A stretch of DNA of 64,000 bases from Berberis thunbergii (lineage: Eukaryota > Streptophyta > Magnoliopsida > Ranunculales > Berberidaceae). Below, piece by piece: positions 33,221-45,251 of the stretch. Location: assembly GCA_003290165.1 (NCBI GenBank), contig QNQO01000515.1, positions 62,001 through 126,000 on the forward strand, written 5' to 3'. The number at the start of each line of letters is the position of its first letter. Position 1 is the stretch's first letter. The notes below the pieces were generated by a model. It was given only the letters and a program-made list of their open reading frames with translations, was not told the origin of the DNA and ran no database searches. Made by a program: the position numbers and the translations under genes.

Positions 33221-33757
33221 TGATGAAACATCAAAATTGACCGTTATCACAGCCATACACGTGGTAGAAATCATCCATCATGAGGATCAGGTATCCCAAA
33301 ACTAGGCCAACTCATAAAGCACAAATAGGCAAAACCAATCATGAAAGTCTAAATAGGGCCCATAAAGAGAAGTCATAACTAAAGCCCAAATCCAGACCCT
33401 AACGAGTTCTCTCATAAAGAAGAAAAACGTTGCATAAGAAAAGAGTCGTGGATAGAGTTACACTTCCACGGATGCATTTTCATAAATGAGGAGACTGTTA
33501 TGAAGAAAGTCTCCTTCCGTTGCGCCTCACATGCTTAAGTCACGCAGAGAATTAACTGCGGCCATTATAAAAGGTAAAGGGAACAATCGACTAAGGTATG
33601 CAACTTTAACTAAGTTTTGTCCAAATTTATTTCCTTCTTCAACAGAATTGCTGACTTAAGCATTAGAGTGCCTTCGGCCACCAAAAAGATGGTCTTTGGT
33701 AGTCTAACATTTATTTTGTAGGTCAAACTCACAAGATGACGAGATTTGGACGCATAA
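33221..33757 (+). repeat. Element VI 5' LTR
   Basis: 537 bp, begins TGATGAAACATC and ends CGCATAA (CGTATCA in the partner, so the terminal CA is mutated here). Confidence 0.9.
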
Positions 33758-33780
33758 GTTTGGCACCGTCCGTGGGGAAC
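33758..33780 (+). other. Primer binding site of Element VI
   Basis: GTTTGGCACCGTCCGTGGGG, directly after the LTR; Asp-type with one change in the core. Confidence 0.75.
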
Positions 33781-33863
33781 GCCAAGTTTTCTTTCTGAAA
33801 AGAAGATCCACAGTAATAAAACTCACTAAGACCTGATCAACATTCAAGAAGCTATCAGAACAA

Positions 33864-35367
33864 ATGGAATACTCTACAGACCCTCAATCTAGCAATAATC
33901 ACAGTAACCCTCCCACTAGCGACACTACATTATCAGCGGCTCGCGATAGAGACTCAGCGGTAACCACCGGACCAATTGCACCTGTCAGTCAAAATCCACA
34001 ATATGTAGTAGCTCAGACAACCCAGACATCCAACGACGCTGCTACTGGCCCTTGGGTAGATTTTCTTATGACCCAGATAAACCACATGATGAAGATGCTG
34101 GAAAACTCACTCAATAGTGCACTTAGTCAGCCGATCCTATCCAAGTGTCGCCCCAGCAAAACTCTACCAACCGAACCCCACAAAGAAACGAGGTTCCTGC
34201 AGAACCTCAACAGGGAAATCTCGAAAGCAATGAATTTCCCCAAGGTAAGACTCCACAGAGTAACGAAAAACTTGTTGTAATCTCGTTCAAGATCGGAGTC
34301 ACGGATCCTAATGTATTGTACGAGCTAGGCAAGCCGTCATTCTCTAGCGCCCTCATGATAACTCCCATGCCAAAAAAGTTCACCCACCAAAGCTCGAGGC
34401 ATATGATGGCACCACCAACCCAACATACCATTTGTGACATTTTCACCACATGATGGAGTTAAAGGAGAGTACAGAGTCTATCTTATCCATAACGTTTCCA
34501 ACTAGTCTTACCCCTACAACAATGAACTTCAACGGCTTACCACTGTGATCAATAGACTCCTTCCAGGCACTAGCCACCGCCTTTATCACAAGATTCATTA
34601 GAATTCAACGAATGAGGAAAGGACCACACTACTTCATTCACATCAAATAGAAGTCTGAGGAGACGATAAGGGAATACGTCAATCATTTCACTAACGAGCT
34701 GACAATGATTAACGGATGCAACGATGACACAACCACCGCTACTTTCACCGTCGGGCTGAAAGGAAGACCCTTTTTTATGCTCTCAACCTGGAAGCCTCAA
34801 AAAGCATGGCGGTGCTGTTGAAAACCGCCCAAAAGCGCATTTTTCTAGAGGAGATGAAAGTTGTCAGAAAGAAAAATAACCACAAAAGAGAAAACCACTC
34901 AAAAAAAGGGGAAATGAGGAGGAAAGAAGCAGAAGTGATGGATCCCGGAAGGATAACATTCAGTTGAAAAGACATCAGACCAATCGAAGACCTGAATCCA
35001 ACCAGCAAGAGTTTGGAAGCAGCAGTCGGCAAGGCCCAAACACGAGCAGGTAGCAAGTGTGATGAAAAAGACATACAAACCGTACACAACCTTGAAAATG
35101 AGCCGGGCCAATATACTGAAACACATGGCGAAATGGGAAGATGTCAGCTGGCCACTCAAAATGAGAGGAGGCCCAAATGGGAGAGATAAAAGCAAGTATT
35201 GTTCCTTTCACAAAGATCACGGGCACGATACCAAAGACTGCTACAATCTAAAAGATGAAATTGAGCATTGGGTTCAAATAGGAAGACTCGACGAATTCAT
35301 CGGAATGTCAGACAAGCAAATCAAAGAAAAAGAAAAGGCAGACATCACAACGGGATCAAAAAAATAG
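33864..35367 (+). pseudogene. Element VI gag
   Basis: Starts MEYSTDPQSSNNHSNPP at 33864; a TGPWVDFLMTQINHMMKML block is near 34050. The gag core at 34610-34860 reads YVNHFTNELTMINGCNDD, then TATFTVGLKGRPF. The end (35059-35367) is open and has CSFHKDHGHDTKDCYNLKDE, the Tat-type terminal motif. Stop at 35365-35367. Frame breaks between 34260 and 35050. Confidence 0.85.
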
Positions 35368-36149
35368 ACCAGGGAATTAATATATGCCCTACACTGCATG
35401 ACCGGAGGAAACAAAATGATCAACTCAATTAAATAAGCAATTGAAAACACGTCCTACTTGAGCCGATCTATATCAAAGTAGGAATATTAACGCCAAACGA
35501 AAATAGACAAACAATGTACCGATTCACGGTAAAAGAACATGGAAAAGCTTGTACCAATCAATTAACACAATTCAAAAGCCCTACTAACAGATGCAAGCCT
35601 AACCCGTATTACCAACGATGAAAATGACGACAACAAACTCGATTAGACATCACAATTTGGCGCTAATGCAAGGATGATTGGACAATTTGGAACTGATGTG
35701 AGCATGATCGAGCAATTCAGCACTGCTCAACTACAGAATTAAAAAGTACCCCGAGTCCATTGGCTACAACAACATATTCAACGAATGACGAGACGGGACA
35801 AACAAATTAAACCAATAGCAAATCTCGCTACTTGAAGACATAGACGATGCAGAACGAAGCAACAAAGACGTAAATCCCAAACAACATGAGGATCGACATC
35901 CAACAAGCAAAGGTCAGAAGGACAGAGCAGGTCACTCTACAACCTAGCGTAACTTTTTGAAAAATAACAACCGCTAGGGTTTATCAGAATACCTGAGAAG
36001 GGAATATCAATAAACCTACAAGTTCGGAATCCATATCTTGTGCATGAACAACAGAATTAAGGCATCAAAGGTTGATAAAGCGGAACAATCAACACATCAA
36101 AGATCAGGACATAAGTCAGATATACGCAAACTTCTGATCTGATCAACCA
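35368..36149. other. Element VI internal non-coding stretch
   Basis: No protease, RT or integrase motif in any frame; short adenine-rich ORFs only. Confidence 0.6.
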
Positions 36150-36840
36150 CAAAGTAAAAGTTGGACGAACGAGTCAACTTACTCAAATAAAAGTAACTTT
36201 GGGTCGACTAGTACGTCAGACCAACAAAGTAAAAAGTTGGACGAATGAGTCAACTTACTCAAATAAAAGCAACTTTGGGTCGACTAGTACGTCAGACCAA
36301 CGAAGTAAAAGTTGGACAAACAAGTCAACTTACTCAAAAAAAATTTCGAGCCAATCGACATATCGGGCCAACAAAACAAAAATGTTGGATGAAAGAGTCA
36401 ACTTAAATAAAAAAAACTTCGGATGGACTAATCAACTTACTCTATTAAAGAACTTCAAGTTGACTAGTATGTCAAACCAACGAAGTAAAAGTTGGACGAA
36501 CGAGTCAACTTAATTAAAAAGCAACTTCGTGACGACTAATATGTCGGACCAACGAAGTAAAAGTTGGACGAACGAGTCAACTTAATTAAAAAGAGTTTCA
36601 GGTCGACTAGTACGTCGAACCAACGAAGTAAAAGCTAGATGAGCAAGTCAACTTACTCGAATAAAAAACAACTTCGGGATGACTAGCACGTTGGACCAAC
36701 GAAGCAAAAGTTGGATGAACGAACCAACTTACTCATAAAAACTTTGGGACAACCAATACGAAGTAAAAGTCTAGACGGAAAAGTCAACTTGCTCGAATAA
36801 GCTCCAACACATTAGAAAGAACGAATAAAGCCAACCCACT
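36150..36840. repeat. Tandem repeat array in Element VI (72-75-bp units)
   Basis: GTTGGACGAACGAGTCAACT recurs near 36160, 36236, 36311, 36384, 36491, 36562, 36632 and 36709, with CTTCGGGTCGACTAGTACGT between. Unrelated in sequence to the 133/180-bp arrays of Elements II, III, VIII and IX but in the same position within the element. Confidence 0.85.
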
Positions 36841-37095
36841 TCGAGACAACCGATGCATCAAAGCATAAAAGTAGCCATAAAGGAATTTCATATCAAGAAA
36901 TTCAGACGATTAAAAATGTAGTCGTAAAGGCCCCCTAGACAATATAAAAAATCAAACTGGAGATATGCAGTACAACTTGCATCAACGACTACGACGCATG
37001 CAATAAATCAACACACAGCCCAAGACAAATTACGTCTAGATGGAAAAACATGCAAATAGGAATACAAGAAGGAAAAGTTTTTTTCATTAATAAAA
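36841..37095. other. Element VI spacer before antisense ORF end
   Basis: No feature recognised. Confidence 0.4.
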
Positions 37096-39542
37096 CTATT
37101 CTACTACATTCGGAAAAGAAGGTAAAGGAGTGGGAGATGAAGCGAAGGCAATCACAACATCGTTGGCGACATCATCTGACAAACAAAATGCAGCTGCATC
37201 ACTAGCAGAGGCTCTATCTTCGGAAGGAGAATGAAGTAATGGATTTTCAACCACTAGATTACCCGAAGAACTCGGAACATCTTTGTCACCATTTTCATCT
37301 TCTAAGACTTGATCAACCAATATTGATGTTACTGAGATAAATCAACACGAAGAGCCTCGATATAGTCAAGAAGCTCAAACCGTCCATCAATGATTCGCTG
37401 CCAATCTGTCACCTCTTCAATGCGAAGCCTATTTTTTACGGAAGCAAGTTCGTTCTTAGCTGCAATAAGTTGTCCCTCAACGGTGGTAAGCATCGTGAAT
37501 GTATCTATCTTGACCTTGTCGAACACAACCATTAATTGTTCCACCTGTTTTTCAGCGACATCGCGATTGACGGACTGCTCAACCACGACACGGGCAGCCT
37601 CATCATGAGTCACCTTCTCGACAAACAGCTCACTTTCCACATCATGCAAACGCGCACAAACCCCATCCAAATTGATCCTTAAAGACTTGAGCTCAGCTGC
37701 AAACTAATCCTGTGAACCCTCCGCCTCAATCAATGATGCCCGAGCGGCGAGCAGCCCCGGTTGTTTTTTTATATTCTGTGCATCATGCTTTAACACGTCA
37801 AATTGACAAATGATATGAGAAAACGCCAGCAACAACACCGCGAACTTCCTCTCTAGAGAAGCCACCTGATTACGACAAGCTCGGTAATCTAAGCCCATCA
37901 CCCCCACATAAGTAAGATGATTCATCTCGTCCATTATCTATTTAAGGTCATCATCATGATGAGTGCTCGGATCCAACACATGCATCAAATGCCTCTCCAC
38001 CGACCGTTTGTGTCATTCGTTGATCAACCTACGTGCACCATCCTACACGTCAAGCTGGGTAAACCAGCAAAACTTCTCATCCGCTTAACGTGAATCTCTT
38101 CAGGGATAGGTTCTTTCCAACTAATCCACAGATGAAGAATGCAAGGATTTCGGAAGCATAGAAAAGCCACCTTCAATGACAGGAAAAAAAATACAAAAAG
38201 ATAGAAAAACCATCCTTACCCTTTCAATGCGTAATAATTGTAGTAGACGCAGAACAAGTAGTAATACCAACGGGGCAAAAGAACCCAAGCAAGCAGGAGA
38301 AGGTAAAAGCTTTGTTGCACCATCAACAAGAGTAGAAGGAGATCATGGAGAGAGTACCTCAAAACCTCGACTTTGATCATCAATCTCCTTAGATTGCACA
38401 ACTGCTAGTTGAAACATCTTATCATCAATAGCTCGAAAAAAATGTTACGCCAGACCCACATTTGCAGAAGAAGAAAAAAAGCCTATTTTCATTATCATCC
38501 AACAAGCGAATAATCTCTTTCTCACTCCTCTCCAATGCCAACCTTATCTTTTCAGCCTTCTCAAGAGATAAGCAATCCTCTTTTGCAAGCTCCCTATTTA
38601 CAAAACTCGGACAAGGAACAACACGACGAATAGAGCCAAGAAATTGTTTCCTCTTCGGAACACGATCAAAACTTATAAACAACTGTTTCGACAAACTAGT
38701 AGGCCTTGGGTTTTTCTCTTTTAAGAAGTTGGACCAGCAACACCAACGCTAGCAGGAGCATCGAGATCTGTAACATCCGAGCTCACTTTCCCATCAACGC
38801 CAACAGAAGCAGCGCGGGGAACAATCTCCTCAGCTTGCCTCTCTATTAGCAAAGCCCGCTCAGCCTCGTTCTTCCTATACAAGCCACTGTGCTCTACCAT
38901 GACATCAAAAAGGAAGGTCTCCAAAGGAACCTCGGGAAGCTGCAAAAAATGCTTGCTAATCATTTGTTCTTCCGCGGTCAATTGTATGTCCCTCCGCTTG
39001 TTAGGAATTTGGAAGGACCTTACTATTTAATGACCTCGCAAGTTGAAGTAGCCAGAATGGACAGAAGCAAAAAACCAATCTCGCGACCAACCCCTGATAT
39101 CGTCGTTAAGATTACCAAAACACACCGGAGAACGAAGAAAGCAAATACTCTTGGTCACCAACAGACCAACCACTGAGTGCAAAGTCCTAACAGTTAAAAG
39201 AAGACCAGAAATGACGACTCTCACATAAGGGGAAACCATAACCCTCCAACCATTAGGGCCCATCTGAGTAGGAGGAATGACCAGAAAGTCTAAATACGCC
39301 CAGAATAACTCTGGGACTAGAAATCAAAGGTCGGATTGAAACATGCAGGGGTAGAGTGCAATATACCCTTCCCTCAGACGACAAGAACTATCGCTCTACC
39401 GTGGCAAAATGAAATCAAGATCGGAAGGTAAAGAGTAGTCAGAGCGAACTCTATCCAGAGTCACCTGGAAAACCTTCTTGGGAGAAAAGTGAGCTTCGTA
39501 GGCAGCAAGTTGCTCACCGTCGAGTAAATCGCCAGCAGGCAT
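37096..39542 (-). pseudogene. Antisense ORF of Element VI: PF04195-like domain plus coiled coil
   Basis: Starts MPAGDLLDGEQLAAYEAHFS at ATG 39542 on the minus strand. Read in one frame with two in-frame stops, the N-terminal domain runs about 170 codons: YIALYPCMFQSDL, FLVIPPTQMGPNGWRVMV, then WSRDWFFASVHSGYF (to 39027). Next, in other frames, come QLTAEEQMISKHFLQLP (about 38970) and an acidic linker with coiled-coil segments (38694-38425 and 37934-37329). It ends with RIIDGRFELLDYIEAL near 37380, like the GRLEL block of the other copies. One break (about 38720) is a single missing base. Function unknown. Confidence 0.65.
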
Positions 39543-39642
39543 CGCGGAGGAACAAGAAAAGCAAGAAAAAAGAAGAGGGAAAGAAGAAAGAACCCTAATT
39601 TCAAAGATGGCATAAAGAGGGAAACAAACCCGTCACGTCCCC

Positions 39643-39651
39643 CTTTATAAA
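39643..39651 (-). promoter_or_regulatory. TATA box for Element VI antisense ORF
   Basis: Minus strand TTTTATAAAG, about 100 bp upstream of ATG 39542 and inside the element, outside the 3' LTR. A TATA box occupies the equivalent place in Element IX (60554). Confidence 0.6.
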
Positions 39652-39861
39652 ACTGAATAGTGAAGAGATTGCTCATGGGACGACGTGCGGGATATGATGG
39701 CACGTGAAATCCAAAAAATATGCATGAAAACGAACGGATAAGCAAGATATCGAAACACCAACTAAGCAAAAGTAGCTGATAAACATTAAATATGAGGCAA
39801 TAATGGAATTGAAAGTCCAATCATCACAAAGTTAGTGGCCAGGACAGCATACCCCCTAATT

Positions 39862-39874
39862 AAGGGAGAGTAGC
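39862..39874 (+). other. Polypurine tract of Element VI
   Basis: AAGGGAGAGTAGC immediately before TGATGATACATC. Confidence 0.75.
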
Positions 39875-40411
39875 TGATGATACATCAAAATAGACCGTCA
39901 TCACAGCCATACACGTGGCAAAACTCATTCATCACAAGGATCAGGTATCCCAAAATTGGGCTAACTCATAAAACCCAAAGAGGGCAAAACCAATCATGCA
40001 AGCCCAAACAAGGCCCATCAGGAAAAGTCATAACTAAAGCCCAAATCCAGGCCTGAACGTGTTCTCTCATAAATAAGAGAAACGTTGCATAAGAAAAGAG
40101 TCATGGAGGGAGTTACACCTCCATGGATGCAGCTTCATTAGAAGGAGACTGTTATGAAGAACGTCTCCTTCCATTGTTTCTCACATGCTTAAGTCACACG
40201 GAGAATTAACCACAACCATTATATTAGGTAAAGGGAACAATCAACCAAGGTATGCAACTTTAATTGAGTTTTGTTCAGATTTACTTCCATGTTCAACAGA
40301 GTTGTTGACTTAAGCATCGAATTGTCTTCGGCCACCAAAAAGGTGGCCTTTGACACTCTAACATCTGTTTTGTAGGTAAAACTCAAAGGATGACGAGATT
40401 TGGACGTATCA
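39875..40411 (+). repeat. Element VI 3' LTR
   Basis: 537 bp, TGATGATACATC to CGTATCA, with a TATA-like CATAAATAAG near 40069. Followed by CTCAC. Confidence 0.9.
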
Positions 40412-40416
40412 CTCAC

Positions 40417-40920
40417 CATGAGTAGAAGAACCAACAACCTCGGCAAGGGAGGCAAGAGTGATCTGCTCGAGGGGAGTAGATGGAAGTTTCATAACCTGCA
40501 AGTGAAAATCAACATCTTCATTAGTTATTGTAAAAAAAAAATGTGCACATCCTCATTTACCCTCAACATAACCAAGCTTGTAGGATTCTTCTTCAGCCTT
40601 TGCATTCTCCTCAATTGATCAAATTGCCTCCAACTTAAATTTGGTGTATTCCTTTTCAAGTAACTCATGGGTTCTTTTAAGGTCTCCAACTCTTCCATGT
40701 CAATTTCATAGTATCATGTTCCTAGGTAAGATTATGAAACTCGAGATTTAGAAAGATCGACTCAGAATTTTTACTAGACAAATAAGCTTTCAGATCAGCA
40801 CACTTTTTTTTTCCAATTTGAGGATCTGGATATTTTTTCTTGGTATAACTTCTGCTCAGCGTCAATAACCCTAATAAATACCTCCAAATCATATCATAGA
40901 CATGCATAAATCCTTAACTA
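40417..40920 (-). pseudogene. Antisense ORF of Element I, preserved upstream part
   Basis: Minus strand carries charged, coiled-coil-like pieces (VRVIDAEQKLYQEK near 40870 and ELETLKEPMSYLK near 40680) and MKLPSTPLEQITLASLAEVV (40489-40430). Between the last two is a 65-bp GT-AG intron (40560-40496). The beginning of the ORF and the 3' LTR of Element I are missing; sequence changes character near 40920, where the upstream region of the MUN gene starts. Confidence 0.5.
40496..40560 (-). other. Intron in Element I antisense ORF
   Basis: 65 bp, GTAAAT donor and TTGCAG acceptor on the minus strand, with a long T-run (an A-run on the plus strand) in the middle. Confidence 0.5.
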
Positions 40921-40949
40921 AAAATGAAATTGCCGACGAAAATAAAAAA

Positions 40950-41237
40950 TAGAAAGCTAGACAAAAGAGACACTTTGTTGATTTCATTCAATTCACTGAG
41001 CTGTCCCCACCACCTTCCAATCCTCTCGTATTCTTCGCTTCCCACAACAACGCTGGCAATCCACCAAACCAATCACATCCATCATCATTCATTTTTCTTT
41101 TCTTTTCCTTTCCTGACTCTCTTTCAATTATGTCTCTTTCCATCCCTCCTTTTCCTTTGGCTCCCGACGATCACTTGTAACATTTTCTGATCGTCCGGCC
41201 TTCTCCTCCTCCTCCTCCTAACATCGTCATCATCATT
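40950..41237 (+). promoter_or_regulatory. Leader of the MUN/DUF810 gene, pyrimidine-rich
   Basis: Strongly C/T-rich from about 41000, including TCTTTTCTTTTCCTTTCC and a CTCCTCCTCCTCCT run just before the start codon. This is typical of plant 5' leaders. It carries a small upstream ORF (41130-41180). No clear TATA box chosen. Confidence 0.5.
41130..41180 (+). CDS. Upstream ORF in the MUN/DUF810 leader (16 codons)
   Basis: ATG at 41130, MSLSIPPFPLAPDDHL, stop at 41178-41180, 57 bases before the main start. If transcription starts upstream of 41130, it could reduce translation of the main ORF. Its presence in the mRNA is inferred. Confidence 0.35.
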   Translation: MSLSIPPFPLAPDDHL

Positions 41238-44200
41238 ATGGGTCACCACACCCGCTGCGACTCCCTCTCCGCGTCTTCCTACACTTGGCGCTCCGAATTA
41301 TCCATGTTTGATAATTTGGACTGCGAGCTCGAATGGCCATTCGGAAAGATCCAAGGCCTCGATGTGGACGATCTCCGGGAGACTGCTTACGAGATCTTTT
41401 TCACATCATGCAGGTCGTACCCCGGCTTTGGTGGGAGGAACGCATTGTCGTACTACTCTTCTTCGCATGCAGCATTGGCGGAAGAGGGAGGTGGTGGAGT
41501 TGGGTCGAGGTCCTCGACTAATCTTAATAATGGTGGTGGTGGTGGTACTAGTCCTGGCCATTTTATGATGACCAACAGTAGGGTCAAAAGAGCGCTGGGG
41601 CTTAAGATTGCTAAGCGGACATCGCCTAAGAGGCCGTCTAATCCTTCCTCCCCCAAGAACCAGGCAGTTTCTGGATTTCATAATATTCTTAGCAATAATA
41701 ACACCAATAGCAATGTGAGCCCAGGTCTGTATTTCACCGCACCACCTATGATGAGGTTGAAGCGACCATTGACATCCGCGGAGATTATGAGACAACAGAT
41801 GAAGGTGTCTGATCAGAAAGACAATCGCCTTCGGAAGACCCTCATGAGGACTTTAGTTGGCCAGGTGAATTTTATTTTTATGCACATGTACATGTACATG
41901 TGACACATGATCATTACAATTTTGCGAACCAATTTTAAGGCAACTTTTAAGCTGTCCATCACATCGTATATTGACACAAGTTCGTATGTAGTTCATTTTA
42001 TTTTTTATTTTTTTTGTAGAATGCATACCTACTTTTAATATTATGCATGTATGTTAGTTATGCAAGGATTATGAATGTTACGGACTCAGGAAATGTGGAA
42101 TAGAAACCAAGGCCAAATGACTCTTTCGATTTGAAACAACTTGAAGATTTCTGAATTATTTTTACGATCCAGGCTGCAGAACAAGTGCACTTCGGAACTG
42201 TTAGTATCCTTGATCAATTCTCACCCGGCCATTCTTTGTTTTGTTTAAACAGATGGGCAGGCGAGCGGAGACCATCATCCTTCCATTGGAGCTCCTCCGC
42301 CACTTGAAACCATCAGAGTTCAATGATCCCCATGAGTATCACCTGTGGCAAAAGCGCCAGCTCAAAGTTCTCGAAGGAGGTCTCCTACTCTACCCATATC
42401 TCCCAGCAGACAAATCAAACAACCACGTAATGCAGCTCCGAGAAATCATCCAAGGAAGTGAGTTGAAGCCTATTGACACTGGTAGAAACTCTGAAACAAT
42501 GCGGACCTTGTGCCATGGTATAATGTCATTGGCATGGCGAATGAACAACGGAACCGCTTCTGATGCTTGTCACTGGGCCGACGGTTACCCTCTAAACATC
42601 CACATTTACCTTTCTCTCCTGCACTCGATATTTGACCTCAAAGATGAGACAGTTGTCCTTGATGATGTCGATGAGCTATTGGAACTCATGAAGAAAACAT
42701 GGTCTACTCTAGGAATCAGCAAACTGATTCATAACATTTGCTTTACTTGGATACTCTTTCGACAATATGTTGGAACCGGACAGACTGAACAAGACCTTTT
42801 ATGTGCTTCTCTTGCTATGTTGGCTGAAGTAGCTAATGATGCCAGGAGAGCTGATCGAGAAGTTATCTATTTTAAGGTCTTATCATCAGCTTTGACTTCA
42901 ATTCTCAAGTGGTCTGAGAAAAGATTGATCGATTATCATGAAAGCTTTAGTAAAGGGACACTGGGATTGCTGGAGAACCTTTTGCCTTTAGCTTTATCGG
43001 CTGCAAGGATATTGGATGAAGATGTATCAAGTCCTACGGCGATGCAAGAGAGAGATGCACCAGCTACTACCACAGGGAACAGGGTGGATTTTTCATAAGA
43101 TCATCTCTCCGAAATGCATTTGCAAAGGTTCGTGTTATCGCTTTATTTGTTGATTTCGTTGCACTCTCTTTTATCTATGTATGTCTAATAATTATACACT
43201 TGAAATTAAAATGTGTTGCGTTTTTGTTTTATGTTCTAAAGATTTTAGAGAAAGAAACCCTGTTGTCGATTGAGAATGAGAAAGATAACACGGAAGAAGA
43301 AGCAAGTGAAGGGCTACTTCAGTTGGCTAAAGAAACAGAGGAATTGGCCGTTAAAGAGAAGGAAAACTTTAGTCCCGTTCTCAATAGATGGCACCCAATT
43401 GCAGGTGGAGTTGCTGCGATGACCCTCCATAGTTGCTACGGAACTGTGTTAAAGCAGTACTTAAGTGGAGTCTCAACATTGACGACCGAGGTGATTACAG
43501 TCTTACAAGGAGCAGGAAAGCTAGAGAAGCTTTTGGTCCAAATGGTAGTCGAAGACTCTGTTGATTGTGAAGATGGAGGAAAGGCTGTGGTTAGAGAGAT
43601 GGTTCCTTATGAGGTTGATTCCATCATTTTGATTCTCCTGAAGGCATGGATTGATGAGAGGTTGAAGGGAATGAAGGAATATCTTGAGAGAGCCAAAGAA
43701 ATTGAGGTATGTTACGCTTCTTTTGCACTAACTTCAACATATTTGTGATAGACTATCATATTTGTAATTGAATGATTTTCATTAATTGTATAAAGGTTTG
43801 GGGGTCCTTAAAACCCTGTTTGCTCTTAGAAAACATTATAGCTCTTTTTTTTTTTTTTTTTAACATTATAGCTCATATTCAACTGATCAAACAATATAGA
43901 CTGATGTGTTGTACTTCATCTTTCAGACTTGGAATCCGAAGTCCAAATCGGAGCCATACGCTCAATCTGCCGTGGAAATGATAAAGCTCGCCACAGACTC
44001 CGTGGATGATTTTTTTGAAATCCCCATTGGCATTTCTGAGGATATAGTTCAAGATCTTGCGGATGGCTTAGAAATTCTGTTCCAAGACTACATTGCCTTC
44101 GTTGGATCATGTGGTAAGGTATCTTGCATAGTTTTGGTTTTCAGTTCTTATTTATTTTTTTTTCTCTATGTTCATGTTCATGTGAATTGTGGTAGCTAGA

Positions 44201-45251
44201 TGCAAGGAAGGATTTCTCTAAGATGGGAAACTGTATGACAGCATTTTTTTTTATGTTTGTTAATGTCCTCTTAGGATCCAAGCAAAGCTATTTACCAACA
44301 CTCCCGCCTCTAACAAGATGCAATAGAGACTCAAGGTTCTTGAAGCTATGGAAGAAAGCAGCCCCTTGTAAAGTAGGTGCAGATGGTTCACCCCGAATCG
44401 GAGCTGGAAATGGTTTTGCTCCCCGCCCATCCACAAGTCGTGGCACACAACGCCTTTATATTCGCCTCAACACCCTTCAATATGTCTTCACCCAGCTCCA
44501 TTCTCTTGACAAGCTTCTATCCCTAGCCCCTCGCCAAACCCCTTCACCCCTAAATCGATATCCCAAACACCGGCGACAACTGTCTGCTTCTCCCTCCTAC
44601 TTCGACATTGCTCGATCTACCATTCACACAGCAACATCACATGTTGCGGAGGTAGCTTCCTACCGTCTTGTATTCCTTGACTCAAGTTCTGTATTTTATG
44701 ATGGTCTCTATGTGGGTGATGTTGCCAATTCTCGCATACGACCTGCACTTCGCATCCTCAAACAAAACTTAACACTTCTTGCGGCAATAATCACTGACCG
44801 AGCTCAACCTTTAGCAGTGAAACAAGTGATGAAGGCAACTTTTGAGGCCTATCTTATGATATTGCTTGCAGGGGGAAACTCCCGAATGTTCGTCAAATCA
44901 GACACTGAAATGATTGAAGAAGACTTTGAGAGCCTAAAGCGCATCTTCTGCACATGTGGGGAGGGAATAGTAGCTGAGGATGTGGTGCAAAAGGAAGCAG
45001 ATGTAGTGGAAGGAGTCATAGGACTAATGGGTCAATCTACAGAACAACTAGTAGAAGATTTCAGCATTATATCATGTGAAGTAAGTGGACTCGGGGCTGT
45101 CGGGGCAGGACAGAAGTTGCCAATGCCCCCAACAACAGGGAGGTGGAATAGAGCAGACCCAAATACCATCATGAGGGTGTTATGCCATAGGAATGATAGC
45201 GTTGCTAATCGTTTCCTAAAGACAACATTTCAGTTAGCAAAGAGGAGATAA
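41238..45251 (+). CDS. MUN-domain (DUF810) protein, Munc13-like, five exons
   Basis: Exons by splice sites and family fit: 41238-41864, 42253-43127, 43251-43706, 43927-44113 and 44275-45251, about 1040 residues, the usual family length. The N-terminus has FGKIQGLDVDDLRETAYEIF, typical of plant DUF810 proteins. Exon 2 opens MGRRAETIILPLELLRHLK; exon 3 carries NRWHPIAGGVAAMTLHSCYG; exons 4-5 contain the MUN core (GISEDIVQDLADGLEILFQD and SYLPTLPPLTRCNRDSRFL). It ends TFQLAKRR. The family is related to Munc13 tethering factors; the best known plant member, PATROL1, aids delivery of a plasma-membrane proton pump. As read, a stop at 43096-43098 follows a five-T run; one more T restores the conserved IRSSLRNAFAK segment. 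Convergent with the CER1-like gene. Confidence 0.92.
43088..43098 (+). other. Frame break in exon 2 of the MUN/DUF810 gene
   Basis: The GATTTTTCATAA run gives Asp-Phe-Ser-stop. Shifted by one base, the next 36 bases read FIRSSLRNAFAK, matching the family, and run to the donor at 43128. One missing T in the T-run 43089-43093 explains it. Confidence 0.85.

Larger units (their letters stand above)
33221..40411 (+). mobile_element. Element VI: complete non-autonomous Tat-lineage gypsy
   Basis: 7191 bp with two 537-bp LTRs (33221-33757, 39875-40411) and a perfect target duplication CTCAC (33216-33220, 40412-40416). After the 5' LTR comes GTTTGGCACCGTCCGTGGGG, an Asp-type primer site. Gag is at 33864-35367. 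No protease, RT or integrase follows. Then come a 72-75-bp tandem array (36150-36840), an antisense coiled-coil/PF04195-like ORF (39542 down to 37096) and a purine tract before the 3' LTR. By eye the LTRs differ at roughly one base in seven, so it is an old insertion. Confidence 0.9.

Noticed and set aside
41308..41795. Overlapping ORFs on both strands within exon 1 of the MUN gene
   Set aside because: Products of GC- and GGT-repeat-rich codons in exon 1; only the frame starting at 41238 gives the family N-terminus and joins the next exon in phase.
44223..44274. ATG at 44223 as a start for a separate gene
   Set aside because: Lies in intron 4 of the MUN gene; the frame continues exon 5 only by chance, and the acceptor at 44273-44274 fits the family sequence.
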